Below, one piece after another: positions 44,138 through 50,811 of a stretch of 53,449 nucleotides of DNA. Both the position numbers and the translations under genes were made by a program. Positions within the stretch are counted from its first letter, which is position 1. Each line of letters begins with the position of its first letter. The stretch spans positions 1 through 53,449 of IMG/VR virus record IMGVR_UViG_3300006790_000003; one strand, written 5' to 3'. Origin of the DNA: a virus. The notes under the pieces are model-generated. The model saw nothing but the letters and a program-made list of their open reading frames with translations. It was not told the DNA's origin and did no database searches.

Positions 44138-44426
44138 TATTTACTTTATTTTATTTATTATTATTATCATTCTATTACAGATACAGTACTATTTTAAGTG
44201 ATATGGCATATATACCTTAATATTTTAATCATATGTGATAGATATAGTTTAATATGTAAAGAGAAACACCCTATATACTATAAACTTTTAAGTAAACATG
44301 GGTAAACAACAATAGATTTACACAAATCGCTGAAATACAGCGTTATTATCTCTAAGTGATATGTCGTATTCACATTGATAATATAATGCAACCTATGCAC
44401 ATTCTCGTGCGTAAAAAGGACGAAAA
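44138..44426 (+). promoter_or_regulatory. Gene-free leader with hairpins before the 59-aa gene
   Basis: No gene is visible in this AT-rich stretch (together with 44080-44137 it is about 350 nt without a gene). It holds CGCTG-AAATA-CAGCG (44328-44342), a larger hairpin TATTATC/GATAATA (44344-44350 with 44377-44383) with an inner GTGA/TCAC, and ATGCAC-ATTCTC-GTGCGT (44395-44412) just before the AAAAGGA ribosome site of the next gene. The last stem contains one G-U pair that only works on the plus-strand RNA. TAAGTGATATG occurs twice. This looks like a regulatory 5' leader. Confidence 0.45.
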
Positions 44427-44606
44427 ATGAGAATAAATCAAGTTCTTATGATACATAAAATCAATGCAATACTATGTGGTGGTTATATGACACGTGGTAA
44501 AGTAGAGATTATATGTGAACTAATACGAAAACAGAACATTGACGCTTCTAATGAAGACATTGATGTATTGTTACGTACCATAAGTGTTGTAGAAGACTAC
44601 AACTAA
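44427..44606 (+). CDS. Small hypothetical protein (59 aa)
   Basis: The frame encodes MRINQVLMIHKINAILCGGY through ...VVEDYN, a small mixed helical protein. AAAAGGA lies 8 nt upstream of the ATG, and a hairpin that could hide or expose this site lies 15 nt upstream. No family is recognised. It separates two gene-free structured regions. Confidence 0.65.
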   Translation: MRINQVLMIHKINAILCGGYMTRGKVEIICELIRKQNIDASNEDIDVLLRTISVVEDYN

Positions 44607-44630
44607 AATTACCATTATAGTATGGCAACG

Positions 44631-45190
44631 ATGTAGAGATGAGGATTAGTCCCCTTGTCTCTATATCATATAATTTGGTGGAATTATGCCTCTTGTGGGC
44701 GACCGTAAACTACGTGGTTAATCCAGGAAAGTAGTTGAAACGTGACCAGTCTTATATAGTATTATCTATTTCGATATGCATAGTAGATAGTCATTTACAA
44801 TCACGGTATGTATAAGATGAATGAAATATTTGCACAAATCGGTTATATAAATCCAGGCATCAATGCATAATGAAACCAATAAGTTTTTTTTCTCGTAGTA
44901 AGGACCTTTATCGTTCATTACCTCGTTCCTTTGGTTATGTTGTTTATCAATTAGGTTGGTAGAGGTCCAAAAATTATTAAAATACGGCTATATAAGTGGA
45001 TAATAATGTAACACCGCACATAATCCACCTTGAGGCAATTGGATATCAAAAGTATATCTGAGTAGTTAGGCAATGGTTAAATGACTGAGCAAACCTATGC
45101 TAATCAAGATACCGAACAAAGATAAGCGCAGGTGTATCTTAAGTGGTATTGTAGGGGGATAGCTTCCCAATGCGTAATCCTACTATAGAC
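44631..45190 (+). ncRNA. Candidate large structured RNA 1
   Basis: The 627 nt between the genes at 44606 and 45234 lack a gene but hold many helices on the plus strand. They include a 14-bp stem (44631-44644 with 44653-44666, three G-U pairs), ATTATCTA/TAGATAGT (44761-44768 with 44784-44791), GGACCT/AGGTCC (44902-44907 with 44963-44968), GTGGAT/ATCCAC (44996-45001 with 45023-45028), GGATAT/ATATCT (45041-45059), AAGATAC/GTATCTT (45106-45112 with 45134-45140) and GTAGG/CCTAC with inner GGGA/TCCC (45151-45183). G-U pairs show that the plus-strand RNA folds. Function unknown. An alternative is a set of protein-binding sites or an origin. Confidence 0.5.
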
Positions 45191-45233
45191 GTATTTTAAT
45201 ATCTTTAATCAAGTAAACAGAAAGTAGGTAGTT

Positions 45234-45857
45234 ATGAATATTAAAAAATGGGAGTACAAGCAACGTCAAGCTCCAAATAAACAATCGTTGCATTATAGGA
45301 ACTTTATGAAACAATATAGAGCTTATAATAAATTTATTGCTAAATGGGGTAGATTACCAATGCAAAGTAATAGTTGTAATCGTAGACCTATTGCAGAGCG
45401 TAGATTATATCAATGGGCATCACAGATAAAACATAGAATGCAACAACGTAAACTTCCGCAATGGAAATATAATTTATGTACAAATATTGCTGGTTGGGAA
45501 TGGAATAGACAAAGTAATGTATGGACACAACGTTATTTAGAATGTAAAGCATACATAGAACAATATGGTCATACTCCAACACAAATACGACCAGAACGCT
45601 TTCCAAAAAGAATACATAAAGGAAAGTGGATTTCACCAGTTGATGCACAATTACACACCTTATCTATATGGGTAATGTGTCAACGCAAGAAGTTTAATAA
45701 AGGTGAATTATTACCACAACGATTAAACGCATTAATAGATATTGATTTTGAATTTGAACCACCTATGGGTCGTTCCGTTAGAACTAATGGTATGATAGAT
45801 GGTATGGATACGATGGAAAATATCAATAGAATAGTAGAGGAGAATGATTATGTCTAA
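45234..45857 (+). CDS. Helicase-associated (HA) domain protein without a helicase
   Basis: The 207-residue basic protein has two repeats of the helicase-associated domain pattern: a Trp/aromatic helix with W...G.LP, then LYQWASQIKHRMQQRKLPQW and GWEW; and YLECKAYIEQYGHTPTQ, then LSIWVMCQRKKFNKGELLPQ and FEFE. HA domains are small helical DNA-binding modules otherwise attached to helicases. No ATPase part is present. The protein probably binds DNA, perhaps at an origin or as a regulator, at the head of the plus-strand unit. An A/G-rich stretch before the ATG includes AAGTAGGTAG as ribosome site. Confidence 0.75.
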   Translation: MNIKKWEYKQRQAPNKQSLHYRNFMKQYRAYNKFIAKWGRLPMQSNSCNRRPIAERRLYQWASQIKHRMQQRKLPQWKYNLCTNIAGWEWNRQSNVWTQRYLECKAYIEQYGHTPTQIRPERFPKRIHKGKWISPVDAQLHTLSIWVMCQRKKFNKGELLPQRLNALIDIDFEFEPPMGRSVRTNGMIDGMDTMENINRIVEENDYV

Positions 45858-46014
45858 ACCTTATCATCAGTATTATAATGAAATACAACATACTGATAAA
45901 CGTAAAAGTATTGCTGTTCTAAAAGCATATAGAAAATACAGACAAGAAACATTGTTAGGACGTATTGCAATTAGAATGGATAGTTTAATTGATTTGCTAA
46001 GAAGGAGGTCTTAG
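45850..46014 (+). CDS. Small basic protein (54 aa)
   Basis: The frame MSKPYHQYYNEIQHTDKRKS through ...DLLRRRS overlaps the preceding gene by 8 bp. Of two ATGs, the one at 45850 has GAGGAG at a proper 7-nt distance; 45844 is too close. It is helical and basic, and AGGAGG for the next gene lies in its last codons. No family is recognised. Confidence 0.65.
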   Translation: MSKPYHQYYNEIQHTDKRKSIAVLKAYRKYRQETLLGRIAIRMDSLIDLLRRRS

Positions 46015-46015
46015 T

Positions 46016-46546
46016 ATGGGAATGGATTTAGTAGCAAAAAAACCTAAAAATGAGAACTACACGGATTATAGATTTAATGTCTGGGGTTGGAGACCAGTAT
46101 GGGACTATTGTATACAATATGGATGTGAAAAATATATTAAAGATAGAAAGACACCACTTATATCAATAGAAACAGCTCAGAATGGACATTATAATAGTGG
46201 TCATTTAGTCTCAGAAGAAGAAGCAAAGAAATTAGCTGAAATGATTAAAGAACATCATTTAAATGGCACATTAGATAAACATCACGCTGGTATACAAGCT
46301 GGGATAGAAGAAGCAAAATTATTTAATGCTGAGTTAGAAAAGAGATTAGCATCTTTAAAGAAACAAGCAGAGAAAGAAGCTGGTAAATCTGATTTAGCAC
46401 CAATCAATTATCCTGAAACATATAAAAAGAGATATGATGAGCTTGTTGAAACTCGTGATTGGCGTAGTTATTATCCTTTTCATAGAGAAAAAATGTTAGA
46501 CTTTGCAATATTTATGGAACAATCTGGAGGGTTCGAAATATGGTAA
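46016..46546 (+). CDS. Hypothetical phage protein (176 aa)
   Basis: The start MGMDLVAKKP and the Trp-rich FNVWGWRPVWDYC are typical of a common phage and bacterial protein family of unknown function. A helical coiled-coil part (EEAKLFNAELEKRLASLKKQ) follows, and the end is aromatic. AGGAGG lies 8 nt upstream. Probably soluble. Context (HA protein, winged-helix protein) gives no clear role. Confidence 0.75.
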   Translation: MGMDLVAKKPKNENYTDYRFNVWGWRPVWDYCIQYGCEKYIKDRKTPLISIETAQNGHYNSGHLVSEEEAKKLAEMIKEHHLNGTLDKHHAGIQAGIEEAKLFNAELEKRLASLKKQAEKEAGKSDLAPINYPETYKKRYDELVETRDWRSYYPFHREKMLDFAIFMEQSGGFEIW

Positions 46547-46809
46547 ATAAAAACAGCCAAAAATACCGCATCTTAAAGCACTTAAAAAGACATAGACGCA
46601 TCACATCAATGGAAGCGTTTACAAAATTTAATGCTACAAGACTTAGCGGTATTATATACAATCTTAGAGATGATGGGTTTATCATTAATACAGAACGTAT
46701 TGTAAAAAATGGAAAATCATTTGGACGATATTATCTGATTGAAAATGATACAAACGAATCGTTGTTAACTCAATATTTCTTACAAGATTGGGCAGTAATT
46801 AATGGTTAG
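46540..46809 (+). CDS. Winged-helix DNA-binding protein
   Basis: The 89-residue protein has a HTH of the phage helix-turn-helix type: YRILKHLKRHRRITSMEAFT, then FNATRLSGIIYNLRDDGFII and a wing with GKSFGRYYLIEN. It is a likely transcription regulator. It overlaps the previous gene by 7 bp. Right behind its stop codon lie an 18-bp dyad also found at 3721 and the promoter of the nuclease operon, so this protein is a good candidate for the regulator that binds there. Confidence 0.75.
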   Translation: MVNKNSQKYRILKHLKRHRRITSMEAFTKFNATRLSGIIYNLRDDGFIINTERIVKNGKSFGRYYLIENDTNESLLTQYFLQDWAVING

Positions 46810-46821
46810 CACTCTACTTGT

Positions 46822-46839
46822 TTTACTTGGTGCGTAAAC
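46822..46839. repeat. Second copy (inverted) of the 18-bp dyad of 3721
   Basis: TTTACTTGGTGCGTAAAC is the exact reverse complement of 3721-3738. Its arms TTTAC/GTAAA can form a 5-bp stem. It lies 33 bp upstream of the -35 box of the promoter at 46873 and 12 nt after the winged-helix gene, a typical place for an operator. Confidence 0.6.
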
Positions 46840-46872
46840 AAAAGGTTGAGGTGTATTCCTTGTGGATATGCC

Positions 46873-46901
46873 TTGACTTTTTCTATTGATATTACTATAT
46901 T
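46873..46901 (+). promoter_or_regulatory. Sigma70-like promoter of the nuclease/recombination operon
   Basis: TTGACT (46873-46878), a 17-bp spacer and TATATT (46896-46901) match the bacterial consensus well. The transcript would begin near 46908 and meet AGGGAGG and the ATG at 46925. The dyad at 46822 lies upstream. It is the best-formed promoter in the window. Confidence 0.65.
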
Positions 46902-46924
46902 TAGAGACATTTCAGGGAGGAAAT

Positions 46925-47674
46925 ATGATAGATATTCCAAAGATATATAACGATTATCTACAACAAAAAAACAAAGAAAATCGTAAAAAGTACAAAGATT
47001 ACCAAGAGTGGTTTAGTGCTAGTAGCGCAGGTAGTTGTTATAGAAAGCAGTTGCATAGGCAACAAGATTTAACGCTAGAACCTTTAGAAGAAAAGAGTGC
47101 AAGACTTTTAAGATTAGGAACTTTAGTACACGCAGACTTTGAACAAGCATTAAAAGATTGGGACATACAAGAACACGTAGATAAACCTGATGAGATACAA
47201 GTATTTACAGAACATAGAATAGAAATACCTGAACTCAATGTAATGGGTCATTTAGATATTGGTGTTGTCAATCGTGAAGGTGAAATGATACACGTATATG
47301 ATATTAAAACCGCAGGTGCTTGGAAATGGCGTATGAAGTTTGGTAGAAATCCAGACAAAAGTCCTAGTACAAATTATGAGTTACAGTTAGCTACATATGC
47401 TATAGGACTAGGAAACCAAGAAGATATAACTGATGTGAGATTATCAATTATGTGGTATAACAAAGATAATTCACAAATGAAAGAAGAGCCAATTTCTAAT
47501 ATGTATATGGAAGCGGCGTTTGATTATTGGACAGATTTGAATGAAACAAGCGATAATGTGAAAGGTGAAGCAGAAATGTTAAACCCTGGAAGTGAAAATG
47601 TTCCTGTATATAAGTGGGAATGTAAGTATTGTGAATTTCAAGGTAAATATTGTCCTGGATTATATAACATTTAA
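46925..47674 (+). CDS. Cas4/RecB-like PD-(D/E)XK exonuclease with Fe-S cysteines
   Basis: The 249-residue protein has the PD-(D/E)XK layout: LGTLVHADFEQAL, GHLDIG (Asp111), YDIKTA (Asp126, Lys128) and YELQLATYAIGL. Four Cys (C38 in SCYRK, C233, C236, C243 in CKYCEFQGKYC) match the iron-sulfur cluster of Cas4 and AddB nucleases. Such enzymes resect DNA ends and feed single strands to annealing proteins. The Sak3 and SSB genes follow. ATG at 46925 with GGGAGG is preferred over a start at 46886. There is no CRISPR array or Cas1/Cas2 here. Confidence 0.88.
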   Translation: MIDIPKIYNDYLQQKNKENRKKYKDYQEWFSASSAGSCYRKQLHRQQDLTLEPLEEKSARLLRLGTLVHADFEQALKDWDIQEHVDKPDEIQVFTEHRIEIPELNVMGHLDIGVVNREGEMIHVYDIKTAGAWKWRMKFGRNPDKSPSTNYELQLATYAIGLGNQEDITDVRLSIMWYNKDNSQMKEEPISNMYMEAAFDYWTDLNETSDNVKGEAEMLNPGSENVPVYKWECKYCEFQGKYCPGLYNI

Positions 47675-47696
47675 ACACTAGAAAGGAGGAAATCTA

Positions 47697-47945
47697 GTGA
47701 TAGAAGGTGAAACACAAGAATGTGTTATTTGTAATCAAGACATAGATAAGCAAATCTTAACAAGATATAACCCAATTACAGATACTGAAGTAAGAGATGT
47801 ATATTGGACGGAGGGACATAACGCTGAACCAGTTAAAAAAGGTAGATGTTGCACACATTGTAATAATACAGTAGTAATACCTACACGACTGGCACAGTTA
47901 CTTCCTGAGAATGCTTTAGATGCGGAGATTAGAAATGACGCTTGA
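47697..47945 (+). CDS. Zinc-binding protein, tandem paralogue 1
   Basis: The 82-residue protein has CVIC, then GHNAEPVKKGRCCTHCN and VVIPTRL. GTG is the start codon, with AGGAGG 7 nt upstream. The same pattern is repeated in the next gene, so they come from a duplication. This kind of protein probably holds one zinc ion through the CxxC and the GRCCxxC. The role is unknown; a position between nuclease and annealing genes suggests nucleic-acid handling. Confidence 0.75.
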   Translation: MIEGETQECVICNQDIDKQILTRYNPITDTEVRDVYWTEGHNAEPVKKGRCCTHCNNTVVIPTRLAQLLPENALDAEIRNDA

Positions 47946-48138
47946 TACATATAAAAACCCTAAGAATTGTTGTCTTTGTGGAGAGAAATTAGGAAACCCT
48001 TATGGATTCAATGCAGAGCCAATAAAAAATGGAAGATGCTGTGCAGTATGTAATTACCAAGCAGTATTACCAACACGATTAAAACTATTTGTAAACGAAA
48101 TAAAGAAAGAAGGTAAACACGATGGCGAACGTAAATAG
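47935..48138 (+). CDS. Zinc-binding protein, tandem paralogue 2
   Basis: The 67-residue protein has CCLCGEKL, then FNAEPIKNGRCCAVCN and VLPTRL, matching its upstream neighbour. I chose ATG at 47935 (GGAGA about 7 nt upstream) over 47920. It overlaps the upstream gene by 11 bp and the downstream one by 17 bp. The end is basic (KKEGKHDGERK). Function unknown. Confidence 0.72.
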   Translation: MTLDTYKNPKNCCLCGEKLGNPYGFNAEPIKNGRCCAVCNYQAVLPTRLKLFVNEIKKEGKHDGERK

Positions 48139-48331
48139 TAAAACTTTTGGAGATGTAGTTGTTTATGAAAGTGAATGGCGTTCATTTCTAGAAGTGCAGA
48201 AGTCTGGAAATCATAATATGATGAGTCCAGCAGCTAGAGTAGAGGGAGGTTGCGACAAAGAAACTTGGTTTGCAATGCTATCTAATTATGAAACACTTGA
48301 AAAAGAATGGGGTAACGATGAAACAGAATAA
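48122..48331 (+). CDS. Hypothetical protein (69 aa)
   Basis: This small protein contains KSGNHNMMSPAARVEGGC and ETWFAMLSNYETLEKEWG. It looks like a small mixed alpha/beta domain. It overlaps the zinc protein before and the Sak3 gene after, so it is part of the recombination operon. No family is named here. Confidence 0.7.
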   Translation: MANVNSKTFGDVVVYESEWRSFLEVQKSGNHNMMSPAARVEGGCDKETWFAMLSNYETLEKEWGNDETE

Positions 48332-48893
48332 CGTATTTGAAGTACTAAGTAAAATAGACGTCAAAGAACACATTGAGAAGAAAGGTAATTTTAGCTATCT
48401 TTCTTGGGCTTGGGCTGTGAGAGTATTATTAGAAAACTTTCCTCAAGCTACTTGGGAAGTACATACTTATTTTGATAATGGTGTAGAAACACCTTATATG
48501 CGTACTGAAGCTGGTGCATTTGTACAAGTAACAGTAAGTATAGAAGAAGTACGAAGAACTCAAGTACACCCAGTATTAGACCATACAAACAAAACTGTAT
48601 TAGAACCTAATGCTTTTCAAATAAACACAGCAATACAACGTTGTTTAGCAAAAGCAATAGCACTACACGGATTAGGATTGTATATCTATGCTGGTGAAGA
48701 TTTGCCAACAGCTCCTGATAAATTAAATAAAGAGCAATATGAATCTATCTTTGGATTGTTAAAAGTAATTGACGATAAAGAGTTAGAGGCAAAAGTAATC
48801 GAACAAATTGGTGATGAAACTATCAATGATGCTAACTTTAAAGCGGCGTATGCAAAACTAAAACGCAAAGCTGATAAGGTAGGTGCAAAATGA
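48318..48893 (+). CDS. Single-strand annealing protein, Sak3/DUF1071 type
   Basis: The 191-residue protein has the Sak3 (DUF1071) hallmarks NVFEVLSKIDVKEHIEKKGN, SYLSWAWAVRVLLENFPQAT, and QINTAIQRCLAKAIALHGLG followed by LYIYAGEDLP. Sak3 proteins belong to the Rad52-like annealing group of phage recombinases. They bind single strands and pair complementary DNA. The ATG at 48318 overlaps the preceding gene by 14 bp. It pairs naturally with the Cas4-like nuclease and the SSB of the same operon. Confidence 0.88.
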   Translation: MKQNNVFEVLSKIDVKEHIEKKGNFSYLSWAWAVRVLLENFPQATWEVHTYFDNGVETPYMRTEAGAFVQVTVSIEEVRRTQVHPVLDHTNKTVLEPNAFQINTAIQRCLAKAIALHGLGLYIYAGEDLPTAPDKLNKEQYESIFGLLKVIDDKELEAKVIEQIGDETINDANFKAAYAKLKRKADKVGAK

Positions 48894-49150
48894 AGTTAGA
48901 AGAAATCAACAATACAGACGATTATAGAGATGATGTATATAAAGTAAACGCTAAATACACAATAGGTGTGAATGATGGTAAAGAATTTCGTGAAGCTACC
49001 TTTACTGGTACAAAGCTATATCACGGAAAACCAATAATGACATTTGTAATGTGGGGTGGTACACGTAATGGTCATCTAAACTTGAATATTAACCAAAGCT
49101 ATCTATCTTATGCGATAGAAGAGCCAATGGAGGTAGAACAAGATGGGTAA
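48890..49150 (+). CDS. Hypothetical protein (86 aa)
   Basis: The protein is coupled to the Sak3 gene by an ATGA overlap. It is predicted to be a small beta-barrel (KYTIGVNDGKEFREATFTGT, GKPIMTFVMWGGTRNGHLNL) and could be an OB-like domain. No family is recognised, but the position within a recombination operon fits a nucleic-acid-binding role. Confidence 0.7.
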   Translation: MKLEEINNTDDYRDDVYKVNAKYTIGVNDGKEFREATFTGTKLYHGKPIMTFVMWGGTRNGHLNLNINQSYLSYAIEEPMEVEQDG

Positions 49151-49421
49151 ATTTACTCGTGAAGACGCAAAAGCAATGCTAGATGCTGGGAAAATAGACC
49201 AAGAAACTTTTGACGAAATGGAAAAAGATGGTGCATTTTCTAATTCTAGAAGAAGTACAACACGCTTTATTCAAACAGCAGATGGAACTTGGGTTTCTCC
49301 AAGACTCTATTTTGATGGATTAGGTAAAGCACAATACAGCGATAAAATGCTTGAATTGAAAACAAAGGTAAATTCTTTATTTCAAGAATATACCACAACG
49401 GAAACTGGAGACACTAAATGA
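49143..49421 (+). CDS. Hypothetical protein (92 aa)
   Basis: The protein begins with a helical segment (REDAKAMLDAGKIDQETFDE) that resembles short linker or EF-hand-like repeats, followed by Ser/Arg and a beta part (TTRFIQTADGTWVSPRLYFD). It overlaps both neighbours (8 and 4 bp). No known family. The operon context is recombination. Confidence 0.68.
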   Translation: MGKFTREDAKAMLDAGKIDQETFDEMEKDGAFSNSRRSTTRFIQTADGTWVSPRLYFDGLGKAQYSDKMLELKTKVNSLFQEYTTTETGDTK

Positions 49422-49984
49422 AACCGATAGAAAATGCGATATACAATGAAAGTAAAAACACATATAAACCAATACCTGAAGGTACATATCCAGCTCATAT
49501 TAACAAGTTTGAGTCAAAAGAATATAATGGTGCATATGTATTTAATATCACTTTTAAAGTAGCAGAAGAAGCCAAGGATATTGAGTTTGCTGAACAGCAG
49601 AAAGATAACAATGGTAAATTAGTACCAACAGGTGCTAGTGTTACTGGGAAACAAGCTGTAGGCAAGGAATATCGTACTGATAAAGGTATATGGTTAACAC
49701 CAAACTTATCTGAAGAAGATTCTTGGAAGAACAAACGTTATGCTGAGTTCTTTGCAAGTATTGGTATGGCTTTTGGAACAGACAAAGAGGGTAATACTCA
49801 ATTACAAATGGTTGAAGAAGCTGATGTAATGGGATTGCCTTGTTTAGTGGAATTGGTAAATACTGAGTTTAAAAATCAAGAAGGTGAAACTCGTTCATCA
49901 CTTAAAGTAGGTAAAGTACATAAGTGGGAAGACGGAGAACGCATTAGTTCTGATGAATTAGAAGCAGACGATTTACCATTTTAA
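49418..49984 (+). CDS. ssb: Single-stranded DNA-binding protein
   Basis: The 188-residue protein has a beta-barrel core (GTYPAHINKFESKEYNGAYV and FNITFKVAEEAKD) and an acidic tail ending in DDLPF, which is the classic SSB tip that docks DnaB, nucleases and other partners. Phage SSBs of this length with an OB fold cover single strands during replication and recombination. It ends the nuclease-Sak3 operon, and a hairpin follows. Confidence 0.8.
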   Translation: MKPIENAIYNESKNTYKPIPEGTYPAHINKFESKEYNGAYVFNITFKVAEEAKDIEFAEQQKDNNGKLVPTGASVTGKQAVGKEYRTDKGIWLTPNLSEEDSWKNKRYAEFFASIGMAFGTDKEGNTQLQMVEEADVMGLPCLVELVNTEFKNQEGETRSSLKVGKVHKWEDGERISSDELEADDLPF

Positions 49985-49997
49985 ATCACCAGACAGC

Positions 49998-50045
49998 GGG
50001 GTAGATGAATTAAACCTAACCAGGTTATCTTCATATTTCTACCCC
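49998..50045 (+). terminator. Long hairpin after the SSB gene
   Basis: GGGGTAG (49998-50004) pairs with CTACCCC (50039-50045). ATGAA pairs with TTCAT, and AACCT with AGGTT around an AACC loop. The whole forms one long stem broken by internal loops, starting 14 nt after the ssb stop. No U-run follows, so it may stop transcription only with help, or protect the mRNA 3' end. Confidence 0.55.
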
Positions 50046-50062
50046 AAGTCTAATTTAGGACT

Positions 50063-50092
50063 TTGTTTCCTGAAAATTATTTTGTATATTAT
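50063..50092 (+). promoter_or_regulatory. Promoter candidate for the second plus-strand operon
   Basis: TTGTTT (50063-50068) with 16 bp to TATATT (50085-50090), or 18 bp to TATTAT (50087-50092), precedes the folded leader. The transcript would start near 50096, exactly at the base of that fold. Confidence 0.45.
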
Positions 50093-50094
50093 AT

Positions 50095-50167
50095 GAGGGC
50101 TCACGTATTGAGATTAACCAGGATATTCCTGGTCATGTGAATACAGGTATGGCTACTTAGAGCTCTC
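50095..50167 (+). ncRNA. Folded RNA leader before the 59-aa gene
   Basis: GAGGGCTC (50095-50102) pairs with GAGCTCTC (50160-50167) over 8 bp, including one G-U pair that only works on the plus strand. Inside, ACCAGGA-TAT-TCCTGGT (50117-50133) is a perfect 7-bp hairpin. The fold lies between a promoter candidate and the GGAGG of the gene at 50186, like a riboswitch-type leader or a small stable RNA. The fold is not one I can name. Confidence 0.5.
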
Positions 50168-50185
50168 GTATAATAAGGAGGAATC

Positions 50186-50365
50186 ATGGATAAACTTAAA
50201 CAAGCACAAGAATTGTTGCGTCTTGGTACTGTTTGGAATAAAATTATTGAAGAAATAAAAAACACTTTAGAAATTGGTTCCAGCGAAAAAGACATTATAG
50301 ATGATATTGTGCAAAGAACTTGGGCTGAGGAAAAAGAAAATGAACGAAGCAGTAATAACAATTAA
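50186..50365 (+). CDS. Small helical protein (59 aa)
   Basis: This is a short helical protein (MDKLKQAQELLRLGTVWNKI and DIIDDIVQRTWAEEKE) with AAGGAGG upstream. Its 3' end overlaps the next gene by 26 bp in another frame. No family is recognised. Confidence 0.65.
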   Translation: MDKLKQAQELLRLGTVWNKIIEEIKNTLEIGSSEKDIIDDIVQRTWAEEKENERSSNNN

Positions 50366-50591
50366 ATTAAGTGATAGCGAAGTAAACTTACTTAGCGAAT
50401 GCTTATCAAACACTACATTAAACGGAAAACACGAACAACCAATTAAAAAATTAACCAAAGACTTTCAAACAATTCAAGAACTTGTTTCAACAGAAAGAAG
50501 AAAAAAGAATTTGTTAGAAAGCAGAAAAGGATTAGTAGAAAATATGGATTTATCTACTGTAAATCCTAATTGTGAGGTATGCGATGACTGA
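50340..50591 (+). CDS. Small helical protein (83 aa)
   Basis: I chose ATG at 50340 (MNEAVITIKLSDSEVNLLSE) with GAGG upstream over an earlier start at 50301. The protein has a helical, charged middle (LTKDFQTIQELVSTERRKKN) and ends in NPNCEVCDD with a CxxC. No family is recognised. It overlaps the next gene by 8 bp. Confidence 0.65.
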   Translation: MNEAVITIKLSDSEVNLLSECLSNTTLNGKHEQPIKKLTKDFQTIQELVSTERRKKNLLESRKGLVENMDLSTVNPNCEVCDD

Positions 50592-50811
50592 ATGGAAAGC
50601 AGTTCCAAAGAAAGGATTTGTACACTTACACACTTTAGATATAGGTAATAAATTTGAAGTCAATGGCTTAACTGCTATGCTAGTTAATAAAGGAATTAAT
50701 TGCGATGTAGTTATTCTTGAAAAGAGTGATTGCGAATGGCATAGAAATTATGAATCTTATTATAGCGGTAAACAAACGTGGGCTAGTAAGACTGAAGTGA
50801 AACCATTATGA
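50584..50811 (+). CDS. Hypothetical protein (75 aa)
   Basis: I chose ATG at 50584 because GAGG lies 7 nt upstream. The protein is a small mixed fold (GFVHLHTLDIGNKFEVNGLT) with a Trp/Tyr-rich end. It overlaps both neighbours (ATGA with the next). No known family. Confidence 0.65.
   Translation: MTEWKAVPKKGFVHLHTLDIGNKFEVNGLTAMLVNKGINCDVVILEKSDCEWHRNYESYYSGKQTWASKTEVKPL

Noticed and set aside
44808-44962. Two coupled micro-ORFs of 20 and 30 codons joined by TAATG
   Set aside because: No ribosome site precedes either, and they lie within the structured region. Kept only as a possibility.
44607-45233. tRNA gene or group I intron
   Set aside because: No cloverleaf with a T-arm GTTCRA motif and no recognisable conserved intron core (P/Q/R/S) were seen.
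46925-47674. CRISPR-associated Cas4
   Set aside because: The protein resembles Cas4, but there is no array or Cas1/Cas2, and it neighbours a Sak3/SSB recombination set.
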